Part shown: positions 26,924 to 37,435 of the stretch, one piece after another | How positions within the stretch are numbered: the stretch's first letter is position 1 | Layout: the number at the start of each line of letters is the position of its first letter | From: Hyphomicrobiales bacterium | GTDB taxonomy: Bacteria > Pseudomonadota > Alphaproteobacteria > Rhizobiales > Rhizobiaceae | Direction: 5' to 3' | Length of the DNA: 62,527 nucleotides | Assembly (NCBI GenBank): GCA_002400845.2 | Contig: NVRK02000118.1 | Coordinates: forward strand, 1-62,527 | Position numbers and translations under genes: made by a program | The notes under the pieces: model-generated | Seen by the model: the letters and a program-made list of their open reading frames with translations, nothing else | Databases searched by the model: none | Told to the model about the DNA's origin: nothing

Positions 26924-27730
26924 GAACAGTTCTGGCCTGTAGTTTTCAGCACCCCAAAATCTATTCAAGCGCACTTGCGCACCTGTGGTAATTCCATAAT
27001 GACGGACCAGTATAGACAAGGCTGTTTTTAACAACAGCTTGGCTGAACGCGGTGGCCAGCCTTTTTCTCTTTCGACAATCTCTAATCCTTTTAAAAAACA
27101 ACAAACATCTAGGGCAACTCCAGACAGTTCTGGGCCAAGTGCTTCTATTGACTTTTCTAAACGTATTTTTGCATCCAGTGCAAAGTCGGAAATATCATTC
27201 GCACTATTATCAGATCGGCTTTTACCCGCAACGCTTACGCCCCAATGGGCGGAGATTTTAGGTGACAGTTGAGCTTTTTCAAAATCTGCTCTTAAACGCT
27301 CTCCTGCTTGATATTCATTATGATCTATCCAGCTAACACCTTTTTTGTCTTTTCGAGAATAAAGCCTTGATAGCGCGCATTCATTATCATTCTTCAAAAC
27401 TGAACGATTTGAGTTATCTATTTTAATGGTGGCTTTGTTTAAGGCGGCATGTTGCGCAATAAATGGCATGTCTGGGTTCAGCAGCCTTTTTAAATAAGAT
27501 TGGCCACTCTTTGATAAACTAAGTGAATGCTTTTTACGCTCAATCAAACCATCATTACAGGCTTTATCCAGCATCCTCACTTTAAAACTAAATTGTCTCT
27601 TGGAAACGACAATAATGAAATTCGCAGCATCATTCATCATTTGATAATTAATTGTGTCTGCTTTGCCGAGCAACTTTAAAAAACGTTTTAATTGGGCTTT
27701 AGAATTATCTGTCTGTTTTTTATCTAACAT
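26918..27730 (-). CDS. DUF6456 domain protein (putative DNA-associated regulator)
   Basis: The 270-residue protein has a winged-helix-like N-terminal half (about 20-90). The C-terminal DUF6456 domain (about 135-260) is recognised by GERLRADFEKAQLSPKISAHWGVSV and LDVCCFLKGLEIVEREKGWPPRSAKLLL. The family is found mainly in Alphaproteobacteria. It overlaps the upstream DnaA-C-like gene by 11 bases, so both are made from one mRNA. Confidence 0.88.
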   Translation of the reverse strand: MLDKKQTDNSKAQLKRFLKLLGKADTINYQMMNDAANFIIVVSKRQFSFKVRMLDKACNDGLIERKKHSLSLSKSGQSYLKRLLNPDMPFIAQHAALNKATIKIDNSNRSVLKNDNECALSRLYSRKDKKGVSWIDHNEYQAGERLRADFEKAQLSPKISAHWGVSVAGKSRSDNSANDISDFALDAKIRLEKSIEALGPELSGVALDVCCFLKGLEIVEREKGWPPRSAKLLLKTALSILVRHYGITTGAQVRLNRFWGAENYRPELFL

Positions 27731-28163
27731 CTGGCTGCCCCACAGATGAATAGGAACTAGCCAAATTCATTGCTGCTAATGCAAAATTTTCCATATTTGT
27801 GATGACTTTGTCAAAATTTTCATCATCGCGCATGTCTTCAATTAAACGGCACCCATGCGACACTGTCGTTCTGTCTCTTGATAAAAACATAGCAACCTCA
27901 CAATAGGAGCATGACATGGATGTATGTAGTAAATACATGACAACTTGCCTTGCAACGCAAATATTTGTCTTGCCGCGGTTAGAGCGCTTTATGTCAGTTA
28001 TGCTCACTTTTAAATTGCTTGATACAATAGCTAGTGCCAACTCTCCGGCATATTTAGAATATGCTTCACGCGAGGGTGCACCTAATGTGAAATTTTGATC
28101 GACTTGCTCTACGCCCTTAGAAAATTTATCAACCTTGATTTCGTTCGCATCATAATAATCCAT
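27720..28163 (-). CDS. DnaA C-terminal-like helix-turn-helix protein
   Basis: The 147-residue protein consists mainly of a DnaA domain-IV-like DNA-binding fold. The key strings are RGKTNICVARQVVMYLLH (helices before the turn) and VAMFLSRDRTTVSHGCRLIED, where the RDRTTV string corresponds to the DnaA-box recognition signature. No AAA+ ATPase domain is present. It is likely a stand-alone DnaA-box binder or a transcription factor. It is first in a two-gene operon with the DUF6456 protein. Confidence 0.88.
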   Translation of the reverse strand: MDYYDANEIKVDKFSKGVEQVDQNFTLGAPSREAYSKYAGELALAIVSSNLKVSITDIKRSNRGKTNICVARQVVMYLLHTSMSCSYCEVAMFLSRDRTTVSHGCRLIEDMRDDENFDKVITNMENFALAAMNLASSYSSVGQPDVR

Positions 28164-28390
28164 TACTTGTCCCTTACTTCGATATTAGGAATATATTCCT
28201 ATATTGAAGACAAGCAAGTACACGGGGATATCTTTCTTAGGTTTTACATCGCTTTATGTTTAAACTTAGAGCTGTGTAAAAATAAATGAAATTCTATCCC
28301 CTAAACGAAATGTCTGCGAAAGTAGAAAGCATAATATATACGGCGTAAATTAGACAATTATTATTTTAATAATCCAATCTAGAAAATTAG

Positions 28391-28421
28391 AGGCCGCATA
28401 TTGAAATTTAATATGCGGCCT
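28391..28421 (-). terminator. Terminator after mucR
   Basis: AGGCCGCATATT and AATATGCGGCCT form a perfect 12-bp stem with a 7-base loop. It lies just downstream of the mucR stop and is followed on that strand by CTAATTTTCT. It may act in both directions. Confidence 0.85.
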
Positions 28422-28427
28422 AACTTG

Positions 28428-28865
28428 CTATGCAGCAGCAGTATTATTCTTTTTTCTACCAAGCCCTTTTTCGCGCGCTAGATTAGAGCGCCTCTCAGAA
28501 TAACTTGGAGCAACCATTGGATAATCCACTGGTAACCCCCATTTCTCACGATATTCTTGAGGTGTTAACCCAAAGTGCGCCGTTAAATGGCGCTTCAAAG
28601 ATTTAAATTTCTTTCCGTCTTCCAAACAAATTATATAATCTGGAAAAACTGATTTCTTTGGATTTACAGCTGGTTTTTGAGTAGACATTGCCTTACCTGA
28701 AGCATTTACTTCAACAGACTTAAATGCCCCAAAGACATCTTTAATCAATACGCCAAGTTCTTCCGCCGAAACAGAATTGTTACTTACGTAAGCTGAAATT
28801 ACTTCAGAAGTATGCCTAATGATGGCAGAGTTATCCTCCACCTTTTCATGCAGTGTTTCTGTCAT
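28428..28865 (-). CDS. mucR: MucR/Ros family zinc-finger regulator
   Basis: The 145-residue protein has an N-terminal oligomerisation region and the Ros/MucR finger C80-x2-D83-x9-H93-x3-H97 (YIICLEDGKKFKSLKRHLTAHFG), followed by LTPQEYREKWGLPVDYPMVAPSYSERRS. MucR proteins silence AT-rich promoters in rhizobia and Brucella and control exopolysaccharide, motility, virulence and cell-cycle genes. As in many MucR homologues, Asp replaces the second Cys of the prototypical Ros finger. It is monocistronic, with a strong terminator. Confidence 0.96.
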   Translation of the reverse strand: MTETLHEKVEDNSAIIRHTSEVISAYVSNNSVSAEELGVLIKDVFGAFKSVEVNASGKAMSTQKPAVNPKKSVFPDYIICLEDGKKFKSLKRHLTAHFGLTPQEYREKWGLPVDYPMVAPSYSERRSNLAREKGLGRKKNNTAAA

Positions 28866-29036
28866 TATTTATCTTCCTTTCTCGAATACTGGATTCCAGT
28901 ATCAAGATTGCGCCCTCATTCTTGATAAATTTAATTAAGAAAAAAAATTTATAATTTTCTATACATAGTTGAAATCACTGATGTCAATGATTTGCAATTT
29001 CTCCCATCCCTACGTTGTTGATAAAAATTATTGTGT

Positions 29037-29360
29037 TTATTCTTTCATTTCGTCAATTACTGTGCCTGACCATAATTTGTAGCCAGCTTTATAAGACGCT
29101 CTTGCTAAGAGATGTGCTGCGATTGGAGCAGTTAAAAGCAAGAAAACAACGCCTGCCACCGCACGTAATGTTGTTGCAAAATCACCTGCAGCCACCGCCA
29201 AAGCGATCATCATTAGGCCAGAACCTACTGTGCCAGCTTTAGAAGCAGCATGCATTCTTGAATAAACATCTGGAAAGCGCACTAGACCAATAGCTGCGAC
29301 CAATGCAAAAAAAGAGCCGATAATAATTAGTATGCCAGCCAAATATGGAATGATACTCAT
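29037..29360 (-). CDS. mnhG: Mrp/Mnh cation:proton antiporter subunit G
   Basis: The 107-residue membrane protein has three hydrophobic segments and the family string [24 protein letters not shown]. It is a small accessory subunit of the multisubunit Na+(K+)/H+ antiporter and is required for complex stability in other bacteria. It is last in the operon and overlaps mnhF by 4 bases. Confidence 0.93.
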   Translation of the reverse strand: MSIIPYLAGILIIIGSFFALVAAIGLVRFPDVYSRMHAASKAGTVGSGLMMIALAVAAGDFATTLRAVAGVVFLLLTAPIAAHLLARASYKAGYKLWSGTVIDEMKE

Positions 29361-29701
29361 TGCTCGCCCCCATTATTGTCTAGATGCAACGTATCTTCTT
29401 TTTTCATTTCTTCTGCGTCTTCACGCGTTATACCTTGCGTCAATATAAAGCGGGCAAAAGCAACTGTGGCCAAAAAACCCACCAAAGATAATGCAATCGC
29501 GATATCAACGTAAAGATAATAGCCTGTCTTTACACCAATTACCGCTATATAGCCAATTGCGATAGCAACCAGCATGTCTAGCGCTACTATTCTATCTGGT
29601 AATGTGGGGCCGCTTATAACCCTATAGATGGTTAAAAAGAACGAAACTGTTAGCATAGCCAGCGAAAACCAAATTGCTATTTCTAGAAAGCTATAAGTCA
29701 T
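29357..29701 (-). CDS. mnhF: Mrp/Mnh antiporter subunit F
   Basis: The 114-residue protein has three transmembrane helices and the conserved segment [19 protein letters not shown], in which the Asp is characteristic of MrpF. It overlaps both neighbours by 4 bases. The acidic C-terminal tail ([10 protein letters not shown]) is cytoplasmic. It forms part of the complex with mnhE and mnhG. Confidence 0.93.
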   Translation of the reverse strand: MTYSFLEIAIWFSLAMLTVSFFLTIYRVISGPTLPDRIVALDMLVAIAIGYIAVIGVKTGYYLYVDIAIALSLVGFLATVAFARFILTQGITREDAEEMKKEDTLHLDNNGGEQ

Positions 29702-30174
29702 ACTCTAAAAGCCTCCATAATTTTACGCTCAAAGCCAGAGGCAATATCTGCCTTTGTTCCTTCAACGTCAGAGCAATCAATTGCATGCACATAAAGTGTT
29801 TTACGATCATCTGTAATATCAACTGACAAAGTACCAGGGGTCAGTGTGATTAGGTTTGCGAGCAATGCGATTTCGAAATCACGATCGACTTTTAGTTTAT
29901 AAGCAAATATCCCAGGCTTTAAATCCATGTTTGGCTTAAGCGCCACAATTGCAACGCGGTAAGCAGAAAGCGCTAGTTCTTTTAAGAATAACAAAATCAA
30001 TGAAGTGATACGTGTTAGCCTGCCAAAATAACCACCGCCACCAACTTGTTCGCGCATTAGCCAAATAGAAAAGAAGCCAATTACAAAACCAAATAAGAGA
30101 TTTATTTCTGTAAATGAACCCGTCATAGCCGCCCATGCAAGCATGAAGATCAAATTAATCAATAGAAGATTCAT
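29698..30174 (-). CDS. mnhE: Mrp/Mnh antiporter subunit E
   Basis: The 158-residue protein has two or three N-terminal hydrophobic segments. A soluble domain with [32 protein letters not shown] follows, which is the MrpE signature. It overlaps mnhD and mnhF by 4 bases each. It is needed for antiport in model systems; the exact role is structural. Confidence 0.93.
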   Translation of the reverse strand: MNLLLINLIFMLAWAAMTGSFTEINLLFGFVIGFFSIWLMREQVGGGGYFGRLTRITSLILLFLKELALSAYRVAIVALKPNMDLKPGIFAYKLKVDRDFEIALLANLITLTPGTLSVDITDDRKTLYVHAIDCSDVEGTKADIASGFERKIMEAFRV

Positions 30175-31781
30175 AGCGCTTCCTTACCAAAAACGGACTC
30201 AATATAGTCATTTGGAAATAGCAGTGATTGGGCTGCATCTGCTGAATATGAGAGCAACCATTCAGGCATAAATCCTATGAGTAATATCGCGCCCGTTAAA
30301 ACACCTATTACTAATGACGCGGTTAATTTGTATTTGTCATCCAGTATATTGTTTTGATAATTTTCTTTTCCGTCGGGAGTACCACTTGGTCCACCACGCC
30401 AAAAAGCAAATATCCAAATTCTGAAAATAGCAATTGTTGTTAAAAAACCCGATACCAAAATGATAAGCGCCAACCATTGTGCGCCCTCAACTTCTAGTGT
30501 GGCCTTTACCAAAATAAATTTACCCCAAAAACCAGAAGTGAGTGGCAAACCAGCAATTGCTAAACAAAGCACAAAGAATACAGCGCTTAACATTGGTGAG
30601 ACAGCGTATAGGCCGCCTACTTCGCGCAAATCAAAACTGCCAGAAATTTTTCCGATCATGCCTGCTACTAAATAAAGCGCTGTCATCGTCAACATAGAAT
30701 GCACTGTATAAACGATAACACCAGAAAGACCCGGAACAGTGGCGACATAAATACCTGCCAGCATTGTTCCTATGCCAGAAATTACCAAATAGCCCAAAAT
30801 ACGTCTAATATCGTTTTGCGCCAATGCGCCCAAAACACCAACCAGCATTGTAGCACCAGCAAGCCATGCAATGCCTATGGATAAAAACTCTCGCTCGAAG
30901 CTGAACAACATTACAGCTACGCGTAACAACGAATAGATACCGACCTTAGTAAGTAGGCCTGCAAACAAAGCAGAAACTACAATGCGTGGCGTGTGATAAG
31001 ATGCTGGTAGCCAAAAATTAAGCGGAAAAGCTGCGGCCTTCATTGAGAAAGCAGCAATGTATAAAACCGCAATGGTTCTAACAGGGCCATCGCCATCATA
31101 GTTTTGTAATTTCATGGCAATGTCAGCCATATTAAGCGTACCAAGCAAACCATATAAATAGCCTGTTGCTATCAAGAACATTGTTGTTGCGACCAGATTC
31201 AAGAACGCATATTTCATGGTTCCGTCTAATTGCTTCTTCTCACTGCCCAGAACAATTAACCCGAATGACGAAATTAACAGAACTTCGAACCATACATATA
31301 GGTTGAAAATATCTCCTGTTAAAAACGCGCCCGAAACACCAGCCATCATCAACAATAAAAATGGATAGAAACCAAAACGCCTGTCTATGACTTTTGCATC
31401 TGCTGTTGAATAGATCGCGCCCATTAAAGCAACAAAAGAGCCGACAAATGTTAAGAGCGCACCTAACTTATCAACTGAGAAGGAAATACCGAAAGGTGGC
31501 AACCAACGACCCATTGTCATTGTTATTGGCCCTTGCGCATTTACGCGCAATAAAAGCGCAAAGCTTGCCAGCGTCATTAAGGCTATACCAAAGCACGCTA
31601 CATAAGCAGACAGATTAACGCCGCTTTTAGTCCACTCATCAGACCTGCGCATCATTAATAAGATAGCGCCAAAGATAATTGGAATTAAAATGGGTGCAAT
31701 TATTAAATAGTCGACAAGTTGCACATTGGCTTCCACCAACACGCCGCTTGTATCTATTACTTTTGAAGACTTACCTGCCAT
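30171..31781 (-). CDS. mnhD: Mrp/Mnh antiporter subunit D (NuoN/M-like)
   Basis: The start is taken at ATG 31781 (MAGKSSKVIDTSG), 536 residues; three codons upstream a TTG gives a slightly longer frame. About 14 transmembrane helices are present, with Complex I-like motifs (GDIFNLYVWFEVLLISSFGLIVLG; AAFPLNFWLPASYHTPRIVVSALFAGLLTKVGIY). The embedded Lys and Glu residues of the proton path are present. It is a core ion-translocating subunit together with MnhA. A 60-bp gap separates it from mnhC. Confidence 0.94.
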   Translation of the reverse strand: MAGKSSKVIDTSGVLVEANVQLVDYLIIAPILIPIIFGAILLMMRRSDEWTKSGVNLSAYVACFGIALMTLASFALLLRVNAQGPITMTMGRWLPPFGISFSVDKLGALLTFVGSFVALMGAIYSTADAKVIDRRFGFYPFLLLMMAGVSGAFLTGDIFNLYVWFEVLLISSFGLIVLGSEKKQLDGTMKYAFLNLVATTMFLIATGYLYGLLGTLNMADIAMKLQNYDGDGPVRTIAVLYIAAFSMKAAAFPLNFWLPASYHTPRIVVSALFAGLLTKVGIYSLLRVAVMLFSFEREFLSIGIAWLAGATMLVGVLGALAQNDIRRILGYLVISGIGTMLAGIYVATVPGLSGVIVYTVHSMLTMTALYLVAGMIGKISGSFDLREVGGLYAVSPMLSAVFFVLCLAIAGLPLTSGFWGKFILVKATLEVEGAQWLALIILVSGFLTTIAIFRIWIFAFWRGGPSGTPDGKENYQNNILDDKYKLTASLVIGVLTGAILLIGFMPEWLLSYSADAAQSLLFPNDYIESVFGKEAL

Positions 31782-31841
31782 TTGTACCAACTACCATTTT
31801 AAAACTCATAACCCTTAATAACAACTTTAGTAACACCCATA

Positions 31842-32219
31842 TTAGTAACCGAGCGGCGGTGTAGGTTCGTTTTTGGGTTCTGCAAAGCGAAGCGTTTCGG
31901 TATCATCAGATTTTAAATCTTGATAAGCACGAAAACTAAGCACTAACAAAAATGCAAAGAACGAAAATGAAATAACAATTGCTGTTAAAATAAGTGCTTG
32001 CGGCAATGGGTTAGCAGTCGCCACTGCTGGCACATCTAAATGACTTGGAATGATTGGTGGCACTTCGCGTGTTAATCTACCTGCTGTAAAAATAAGTAAA
32101 TTTACCGCATTGCCCAAAAGGGCAACACCTAGCAAAACCCGAATGACATACTTTGATAAAAGCAGATAAATACTTACGATAAAGAAAAGTCCGCTTAATA
32201 TGGATAATGCAGTTTCCAT
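31842..32219 (-). CDS. mnhC: Mrp/Mnh antiporter subunit C (NuoK-like)
   Basis: The 125-residue protein has three transmembrane helices with the NuoK-type string GVALLGNAVNLLIFTAGRL and NPLPQALILTAIVISFSFFAFLLVL. It overlaps the mnhB stop by one base. The long acidic/Pro C-terminal tail (SDDTETLRFAEPKNEPTPP) is common in this family. Confidence 0.94.
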   Translation of the reverse strand: METALSILSGLFFIVSIYLLLSKYVIRVLLGVALLGNAVNLLIFTAGRLTREVPPIIPSHLDVPAVATANPLPQALILTAIVISFSFFAFLLVLSFRAYQDLKSDDTETLRFAEPKNEPTPPLGY

Positions 32220-32638
32220 TAGCCTCTATGCCTTTCTTCTAAAGAAAGCGCGATGCCAGTGATTGCACCAACCACTACCAAATAAACGCCTATATCGAAA
32301 AACAATGGCGTTGATAAAGCCACTTCAACATTGCCAATTACTGGATAGGTCCAAAGTGCCGTTAAATATGGAACGCCAGCTACCATTGAAGGTATGCCAG
32401 CAAGCGCCGCTAACAACAGCCCAAACCCAGCGATTGAATGTGGGTGGAAATATATAGCTCTTCTAACTGGAGGCACGCCATTTGCGATACCATAAATAGC
32501 AAAAGCAGAAGCCGCGATTAGTCCGCCAATAAAGCCGCCGCCCGGCTCATTGTGACCGCGCAACAAAATGAAAATTGAAAATACAACCATGAGCCCTGTA
32601 ATAAAGGGCGCAAAGGTTCTAAAAATTAGTGTGTTCAT
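32219..32638 (-). CDS. mnhB: Mrp/Mnh antiporter subunit B
   Basis: The 139-residue protein has four transmembrane helices and the hallmark [28 protein letters not shown]. In many alphaproteobacteria MnhB is fused to MnhA, but here it is separate, with a 4-base overlap. It thus belongs to the seven-gene (group 1) arrangement. Confidence 0.95.
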   Translation of the reverse strand: MNTLIFRTFAPFITGLMVVFSIFILLRGHNEPGGGFIGGLIAASAFAIYGIANGVPPVRRAIYFHPHSIAGFGLLLAALAGIPSMVAGVPYLTALWTYPVIGNVEVALSTPLFFDIGVYLVVVGAITGIALSLEERHRG

Positions 32639-34959
32639 TGTTTCAGAACCTTCCTCATTTTTTGTCCTTTAACGCGAATAAGCGCGAGTATTGAAAGGCC
32701 AGCAATCATAACAACTGATATTTCGCCCAATGTATCCAAGCCTCTAAAGTCGACAATAATAACATTCACAATATTGCCGCCATGGGCAACAACTTTACTG
32801 TACGAAGTAAAGAAGTCTGAAAGTGCCGTATCAAACGGTTGTTGAATTACTGAAAGCAATAGTACCATTAACGCACTACCTGCAAGCAGTGCAACGCATG
32901 CATCAAACAACTGTTCGCTCAGTTTGCGTGCATCGGTTTTGTTCAACGTTAAGCGTGTCATTACCAATGCTAAGATAACAACTGACAATGTTTCTACCAT
33001 GAACTGCGTGAAGGATAAATCTGGCGCACCAAACAACATGAAAATTAACGCAACGGCAAAGCCTTGAATACCAAGGGATACAATTGCTGTTAATCTGTCA
33101 TTTGCATAAATAACTGAGAATAAACCAACTGCTGCGATGGTGAAAATACCCCACTCATAAAATGATAAAACTGGGAAACTTGGCACATTTGGCAACTCAT
33201 CGAAATAGATCATTGATCCCCAAAGTACAACACCAAAGAAGATAAAGACCGTCGTCATATAGGCTTCCATACGACCATTTTGTAAGCGATGTGTAATCCA
33301 TGTTGCAAATCTAACAAGACCTGAAATAAATTGGTCGAAACCCTTATCTGGACCCCATCCAATTTTTGCCAATAACCATGCCATTGCGAAACGAGCCTGA
33401 TCGATTTTCAAATAGACAGCTACGCCAAGCCCAATGGTGATAACTGATAATAACAGTGCCAATGAGAAATGCGGAATTACAGATGCATGTGCTTCAACCG
33501 ATGTGCCAGCAATTGCGCTGGCCATTGGGGAAACAAAATCATGATTGCTAAAGCCAGCAAACAATGCGGAGACCAAACCAACAATAGAAAGAACAACTGG
33601 GCCTGCCCATAATAGAATGGGTCCTTCGTGGGCATTTTTTGGCGTTTTAACGGGCTCGCCCAAGAATGGCTTAAGCGCAACAGTCGCACCAATTACCAAC
33701 ATAAGCGCATTACCAAAAATGGTTAGAAGCGTAATACTAACACCCCAAAAGGTTGGATGCGCGATTGCCGCATAAATTTCTTCTTTTGCAAGAAAGCCAA
33801 AGAATGGAGGAAGGCCCGCCATTGATAAAGCAGCAAGACAAGCAGCAGCAAATGTTATTGGCATGGCTTTTCGCAAGCCGCCTAATTTTCGAACATCTCT
33901 CGTACCTGCCTCGTGGTCGATGATACCAGCGATCATAAACAGTGCGCCTTTAAACAAAGCGTGTGCGATAAGATAATAGACGGCGGCTTCGATTGCTTTT
34001 TCGCCGCCAAAGCCTGTTAACATAACCAACAGGCCCAGCGATGCAACGGTTGTGTAAGCCAGCATTAATTTAAGGTCTGTTTGGCGCACAGCCAACAACG
34101 TACCAATCACCAATGTTGCTGTGCCGAACACTGGCAAGACAGTTTCCCAAATTACTGTGTCGCCTAAAACTGGGTTCATGCGCATTAGCAAATACACGCC
34201 TGCTTTTACCATTGTTGCAGAGTGCAAGAATGCTGAAACTGGTGTTGGTGCTTCCATCGCATTTGGCAACCAAAAATGAAACGGAAATTGTGCAGACTTT
34301 GTAAAAGCCGCACCAATAATTAAAAAGAAGGCTAATAAATAATAAGGGTGGTCGCGCACAACATCGCCCTGCCCTAACAGCAGTGACAGCTCTGATACAC
34401 CCGAAATTGATTGCAGAACAATGACACCAGCTAGCAATGCTAAACCGCCGCCGCCTGTAACAACCAGCGCCTGAATAGCCGCACGTCTTGATGCTTCACG
34501 ATTATGATCGAACCCAATTAACAAGAACGAAGTAATTGAGGTCAGTTCCCAAAATATGAAAAGTGTAATTAGATTGTCTGCGGCAACCAAACCAATCATT
34601 GCGCCCATGAACAAGAAGATGAATGATAGAAAGCGGCCAAAATGTTTGTGACCACCTAAATAACCACCAGCATATAAAATGATTAATGTGCCAATACCAG
34701 AAATTAACAATGCAAATGTAAGGCTTAGACCATCAAGGAAGTAAGTAAAATTCGCGTTGAGTGAAGGGACCCAAACAAAACCACCCGTCACGACTTCGCC
34801 ATTTGAAATTTGTTCTACTAGCCCAAACAAATGAACAAAAATTGCGGCTGGAAACAGCGCTAAAATCCACGCGGCTTTCTCACCTAAAAACCGAACCAAA
34901 ATTGGCGCAATAACTGCGGCTGCGAATGGCAATAGCAAATATATTTGTGTGTCGTTCAA
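32635..34959 (-). CDS. mnhA: Mrp/Mnh antiporter subunit A (NuoL-like)
   Basis: This 774-residue polytopic protein begins the operon. The NuoL-like half carries [55 protein letters not shown] and [16 protein letters not shown]. The C-terminal part (about 590-760) has the DUF4040-type [25 protein letters not shown] and the MrpB-like [25 protein letters not shown]. It drives Na+ or K+ export by proton uptake and supports pH and salt tolerance. The upstream 366-bp region should hold the operon promoter. Confidence 0.95.
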   Translation of the reverse strand: MNDTQIYLLLPFAAAVIAPILVRFLGEKAAWILALFPAAIFVHLFGLVEQISNGEVVTGGFVWVPSLNANFTYFLDGLSLTFALLISGIGTLIILYAGGYLGGHKHFGRFLSFIFLFMGAMIGLVAADNLITLFIFWELTSITSFLLIGFDHNREASRRAAIQALVVTGGGGLALLAGVIVLQSISGVSELSLLLGQGDVVRDHPYYLLAFFLIIGAAFTKSAQFPFHFWLPNAMEAPTPVSAFLHSATMVKAGVYLLMRMNPVLGDTVIWETVLPVFGTATLVIGTLLAVRQTDLKLMLAYTTVASLGLLVMLTGFGGEKAIEAAVYYLIAHALFKGALFMIAGIIDHEAGTRDVRKLGGLRKAMPITFAAACLAALSMAGLPPFFGFLAKEEIYAAIAHPTFWGVSITLLTIFGNALMLVIGATVALKPFLGEPVKTPKNAHEGPILLWAGPVVLSIVGLVSALFAGFSNHDFVSPMASAIAGTSVEAHASVIPHFSLALLLSVITIGLGVAVYLKIDQARFAMAWLLAKIGWGPDKGFDQFISGLVRFATWITHRLQNGRMEAYMTTVFIFFGVVLWGSMIYFDELPNVPSFPVLSFYEWGIFTIAAVGLFSVIYANDRLTAIVSLGIQGFAVALIFMLFGAPDLSFTQFMVETLSVVILALVMTRLTLNKTDARKLSEQLFDACVALLAGSALMVLLLSVIQQPFDTALSDFFTSYSKVVAHGGNIVNVIIVDFRGLDTLGEISVVMIAGLSILALIRVKGQKMRKVLKQ

Positions 34960-35325
34960 ACCTAAAAGACCCTATTATTTTGCAATATCATATGCGCATC
35001 TTTGCACGCTAGAGAAGTTGCATATTCCTAAACTTTGACATCTAATTCATCAACCCCTTTGATAAATTTACATCGTCTCTCCACAGGGTCTCTCCAAAGA
35101 AACACTACAAAGACCTATTTGATGTTATTTTATTTATTAAATCAATTAGTTTGGCGAAACGACACAAGTTTTTGTTACTTTGCTCACTATTTGCAATTAG
35201 ACCATTGAGAATTACCCATGATTTACCTATTTGTACGATAACAAATATACTTACCAACACTTACCAACACTTACCAACACTTTAGAGTGTCCAAGATAGC
35301 GTTAAGCGCAATTTATTAGAGAGCT
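34960..35325. promoter_or_regulatory. Divergent intergenic region, mnhA and S9 peptidase
   Basis: The 366 bp are AT-rich and hold both divergent promoters. Visible structure includes a direct repeat GTCTCTCCA at 35075-35083 and 35088-35096 (13-bp period), and a 10-bp tandem repeat nearer the peptidase gene (separate entry). No RNA gene or further frame is convincing. Confidence 0.5.
35249..35278 (+). repeat. Three tandem copies of ACTTACCAAC
   Basis: The 10-bp unit occurs three times without change and is followed by a partial fourth (ACTT). It ends about 48 bp before the ATG of the S9 peptidase. A 10-bp period places copies on one DNA face, so it may be a protein-binding array or simply a slippage-prone repeat. 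Confidence 0.9.
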
Positions 35326-37434
35326 ATGATGAAATCACAATTTAAAAAAATTGGCGGCGAGCCAGTTGCAACAATTAAAACAGTTACTAATAAAGTGCAT
35401 GGCGAAACGATTATTGATGACTACAATTGGATTAGAGCTGACAATTGGCAAGAAGCAATGCGAGAGCCAGAGCTTTTGCCACAAGATATTAAGTCTTATC
35501 TAAATAACGAAAATGCATATTACGAAAAAGCAATGGCAGACACAGGCGACCTTCAAAAAGAACTGGTCGCAGAAATGCGTGGTCGTATCAAAGAAGTTGA
35601 TAATTCACTTCCGACTAAGGACGGCCCGTATGCCTATATCACAAAATATATAGAAGGCGGCGAACACCCAATCCATACACGAACACCGCGTGATGGTGGC
35701 GAAGAAGAAATTCTTCTGGATGTGAATAAAGAAGCCAAAGGCCATGATTATTTCGAAATTGGTGCAGGTGACATTTCGCCTGACCATAATATTTTTGCTT
35801 GGAGCCGTGACACATCTGGTTCTGAATATTACGCGCTAACGTTTCGCGATTTAAAGACTGGTAAAGACATTAAAACAAGCAAAGGCGGTGACTACCAAAT
35901 AGCAGACGTTGGCTCTGCTGTATTTGGTAACAATGAAACTTTGTTTTATTCACGCGTTGATGAAAACCACCGCCCAAGCAAAGTATTTCGCCATACGTTG
36001 GGCACTGACCCAAAAGACGATATTTTAGTCTATGAAGAAAAAGACCCGCGTTTTTATGCTGGCGTTGGCATGACACGCTCAGAAAAATACATCGTAATTT
36101 CTGTCGGCATGAATGACCAAAGCGAATATCACGTCATACCAGCCGATGATTTAACCGCCGAACCTAAACTGATTGAAAAGCGAACTGAGGGTTTGGAATA
36201 TGAAATTGAACATCAAGGCGATCGATTTTTAATTTTAACAAATGCAGATGATGCAGTTGATTTTAAAATTGTTGAAGCGCCGATCGATTCTCCTTCTCGC
36301 GAGAACTGGAAAGATGTTGTTCCGCATAAACAAGGCCGCATGATAATTAGTATAGATGCCTATCAAGACTGGGTAATTTGGATGGAGCGTGAAAACGCCC
36401 TGCCGCGTATTTGTTTCATGGATGGCGCAGGGGTTATAAATTCAATTTCCTTTAAAGAAGAAGCCTATGCGCTTGGCGTCTCTCCTAGTCCTGAATTTGA
36501 TAAAGACATGTTTAGGTTCAGTTATTCTTCTCCAACAACGCCTACGCAAACCTATGATTACGATCTAAAAACCAATCAGCGCACTTTATTAAAAGAGCAG
36601 GAAATCCCTTCTGGGCATGATGCTTCTGATTATATAACGCGCCGTGTGTTGGCAAAGTCGCATGATGGGGCGCAGGTTCCTGTTACCCTGCTACATCATA
36701 AAGATACACCAATTGATGGCACAGCGCCTTGTCTGCTTTATGGCTATGGCTCTTATGGCATGTCGATGCCTGCAAGTTTTTCGACGGGCAGATTATCGCT
36801 TGTTGATCGAGGCTTTATTTATGCAATTGCACATGTGCGTGGCGGTGAAGAAAAAGGCCGTTTTTGGTATGAAGATGCGAAATTTGGCAAGAAGCCAAAC
36901 ACATTCCATGACTTTATTGCTGCTGGCAAAAAACTGATTGAAGACAATTATACAGCTAAGGGCAATATTGTTATTCAAGGTGGTTCTGCTGGCGGCCTAT
37001 TGGTTGGTGCAACAGTTAATATGGCGCCAGACCTATTTGCTGGTGTCATTGGTGATGTGCCCTTTGTTGATGTTCTAAACACAATCTTAGACGACACATT
37101 GCCGCTAACCCCTGGTGAGTGGTCGCAATGGGGAAACCCAATTGAAAGCGAGCAAGCGTTTAAGGATATTAAATCATATTGCCCGTACACAAATGTAGAA
37201 GCGAAAAGCTATCCGCCAATGTTGGTAACTGCTGGCGTTTCTGATCCACGGGTTACATATTGGGAGCCTGCAAAATGGGTTGCTAAATTGCGTGCGACAA
37301 AAACCGATGATAATATTTTGATGCTACGCACTAATATGACATCTGGCCATTTTGGTAAATCAGGAAGATTTGCCGCGCTTGAAGATGCGGCACGTTCTTA
37401 TGCCTTTGCATTAAAAGCAACTGGGAAAATATAA
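35326..37434 (+). CDS. S9 family oligopeptidase B-like serine peptidase
   Basis: The 702-residue enzyme has an N-terminal beta-propeller (about 75-420) and a C-terminal alpha/beta-hydrolase domain. The catalytic triad is visible: Ser554 in QGGSAGGLL, Asp640 in GVSDPRVTYWEP, His675 in TSGHFGKSGR. The RGGEEKGRFWYEDAKFGKK segment is typical of oligopeptidase B/prolyl oligopeptidase (PtrB). There is no signal peptide, so it acts in the cytoplasm on short peptides, probably after basic residues. The start may be the first or second of two adjacent ATGs, with AGAG upstream. Confidence 0.93.
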   Translation: MMKSQFKKIGGEPVATIKTVTNKVHGETIIDDYNWIRADNWQEAMREPELLPQDIKSYLNNENAYYEKAMADTGDLQKELVAEMRGRIKEVDNSLPTKDGPYAYITKYIEGGEHPIHTRTPRDGGEEEILLDVNKEAKGHDYFEIGAGDISPDHNIFAWSRDTSGSEYYALTFRDLKTGKDIKTSKGGDYQIADVGSAVFGNNETLFYSRVDENHRPSKVFRHTLGTDPKDDILVYEEKDPRFYAGVGMTRSEKYIVISVGMNDQSEYHVIPADDLTAEPKLIEKRTEGLEYEIEHQGDRFLILTNADDAVDFKIVEAPIDSPSRENWKDVVPHKQGRMIISIDAYQDWVIWMERENALPRICFMDGAGVINSISFKEEAYALGVSPSPEFDKDMFRFSYSSPTTPTQTYDYDLKTNQRTLLKEQEIPSGHDASDYITRRVLAKSHDGAQVPVTLLHHKDTPIDGTAPCLLYGYGSYGMSMPASFSTGRLSLVDRGFIYAIAHVRGGEEKGRFWYEDAKFGKKPNTFHDFIAAGKKLIEDNYTAKGNIVIQGGSAGGLLVGATVNMAPDLFAGVIGDVPFVDVLNTILDDTLPLTPGEWSQWGNPIESEQAFKDIKSYCPYTNVEAKSYPPMLVTAGVSDPRVTYWEPAKWVAKLRATKTDDNILMLRTNMTSGHFGKSGRFAALEDAARSYAFALKATGKI

Positions 37435-37435
37435 G

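Noticed and set aside
28972..28993. AAATCA/TGATTT hairpin after mnhG as a terminator
   Set aside because: Only 6 A/T-rich pairs with a 10-base loop and no clear U-tract; too weak to list.
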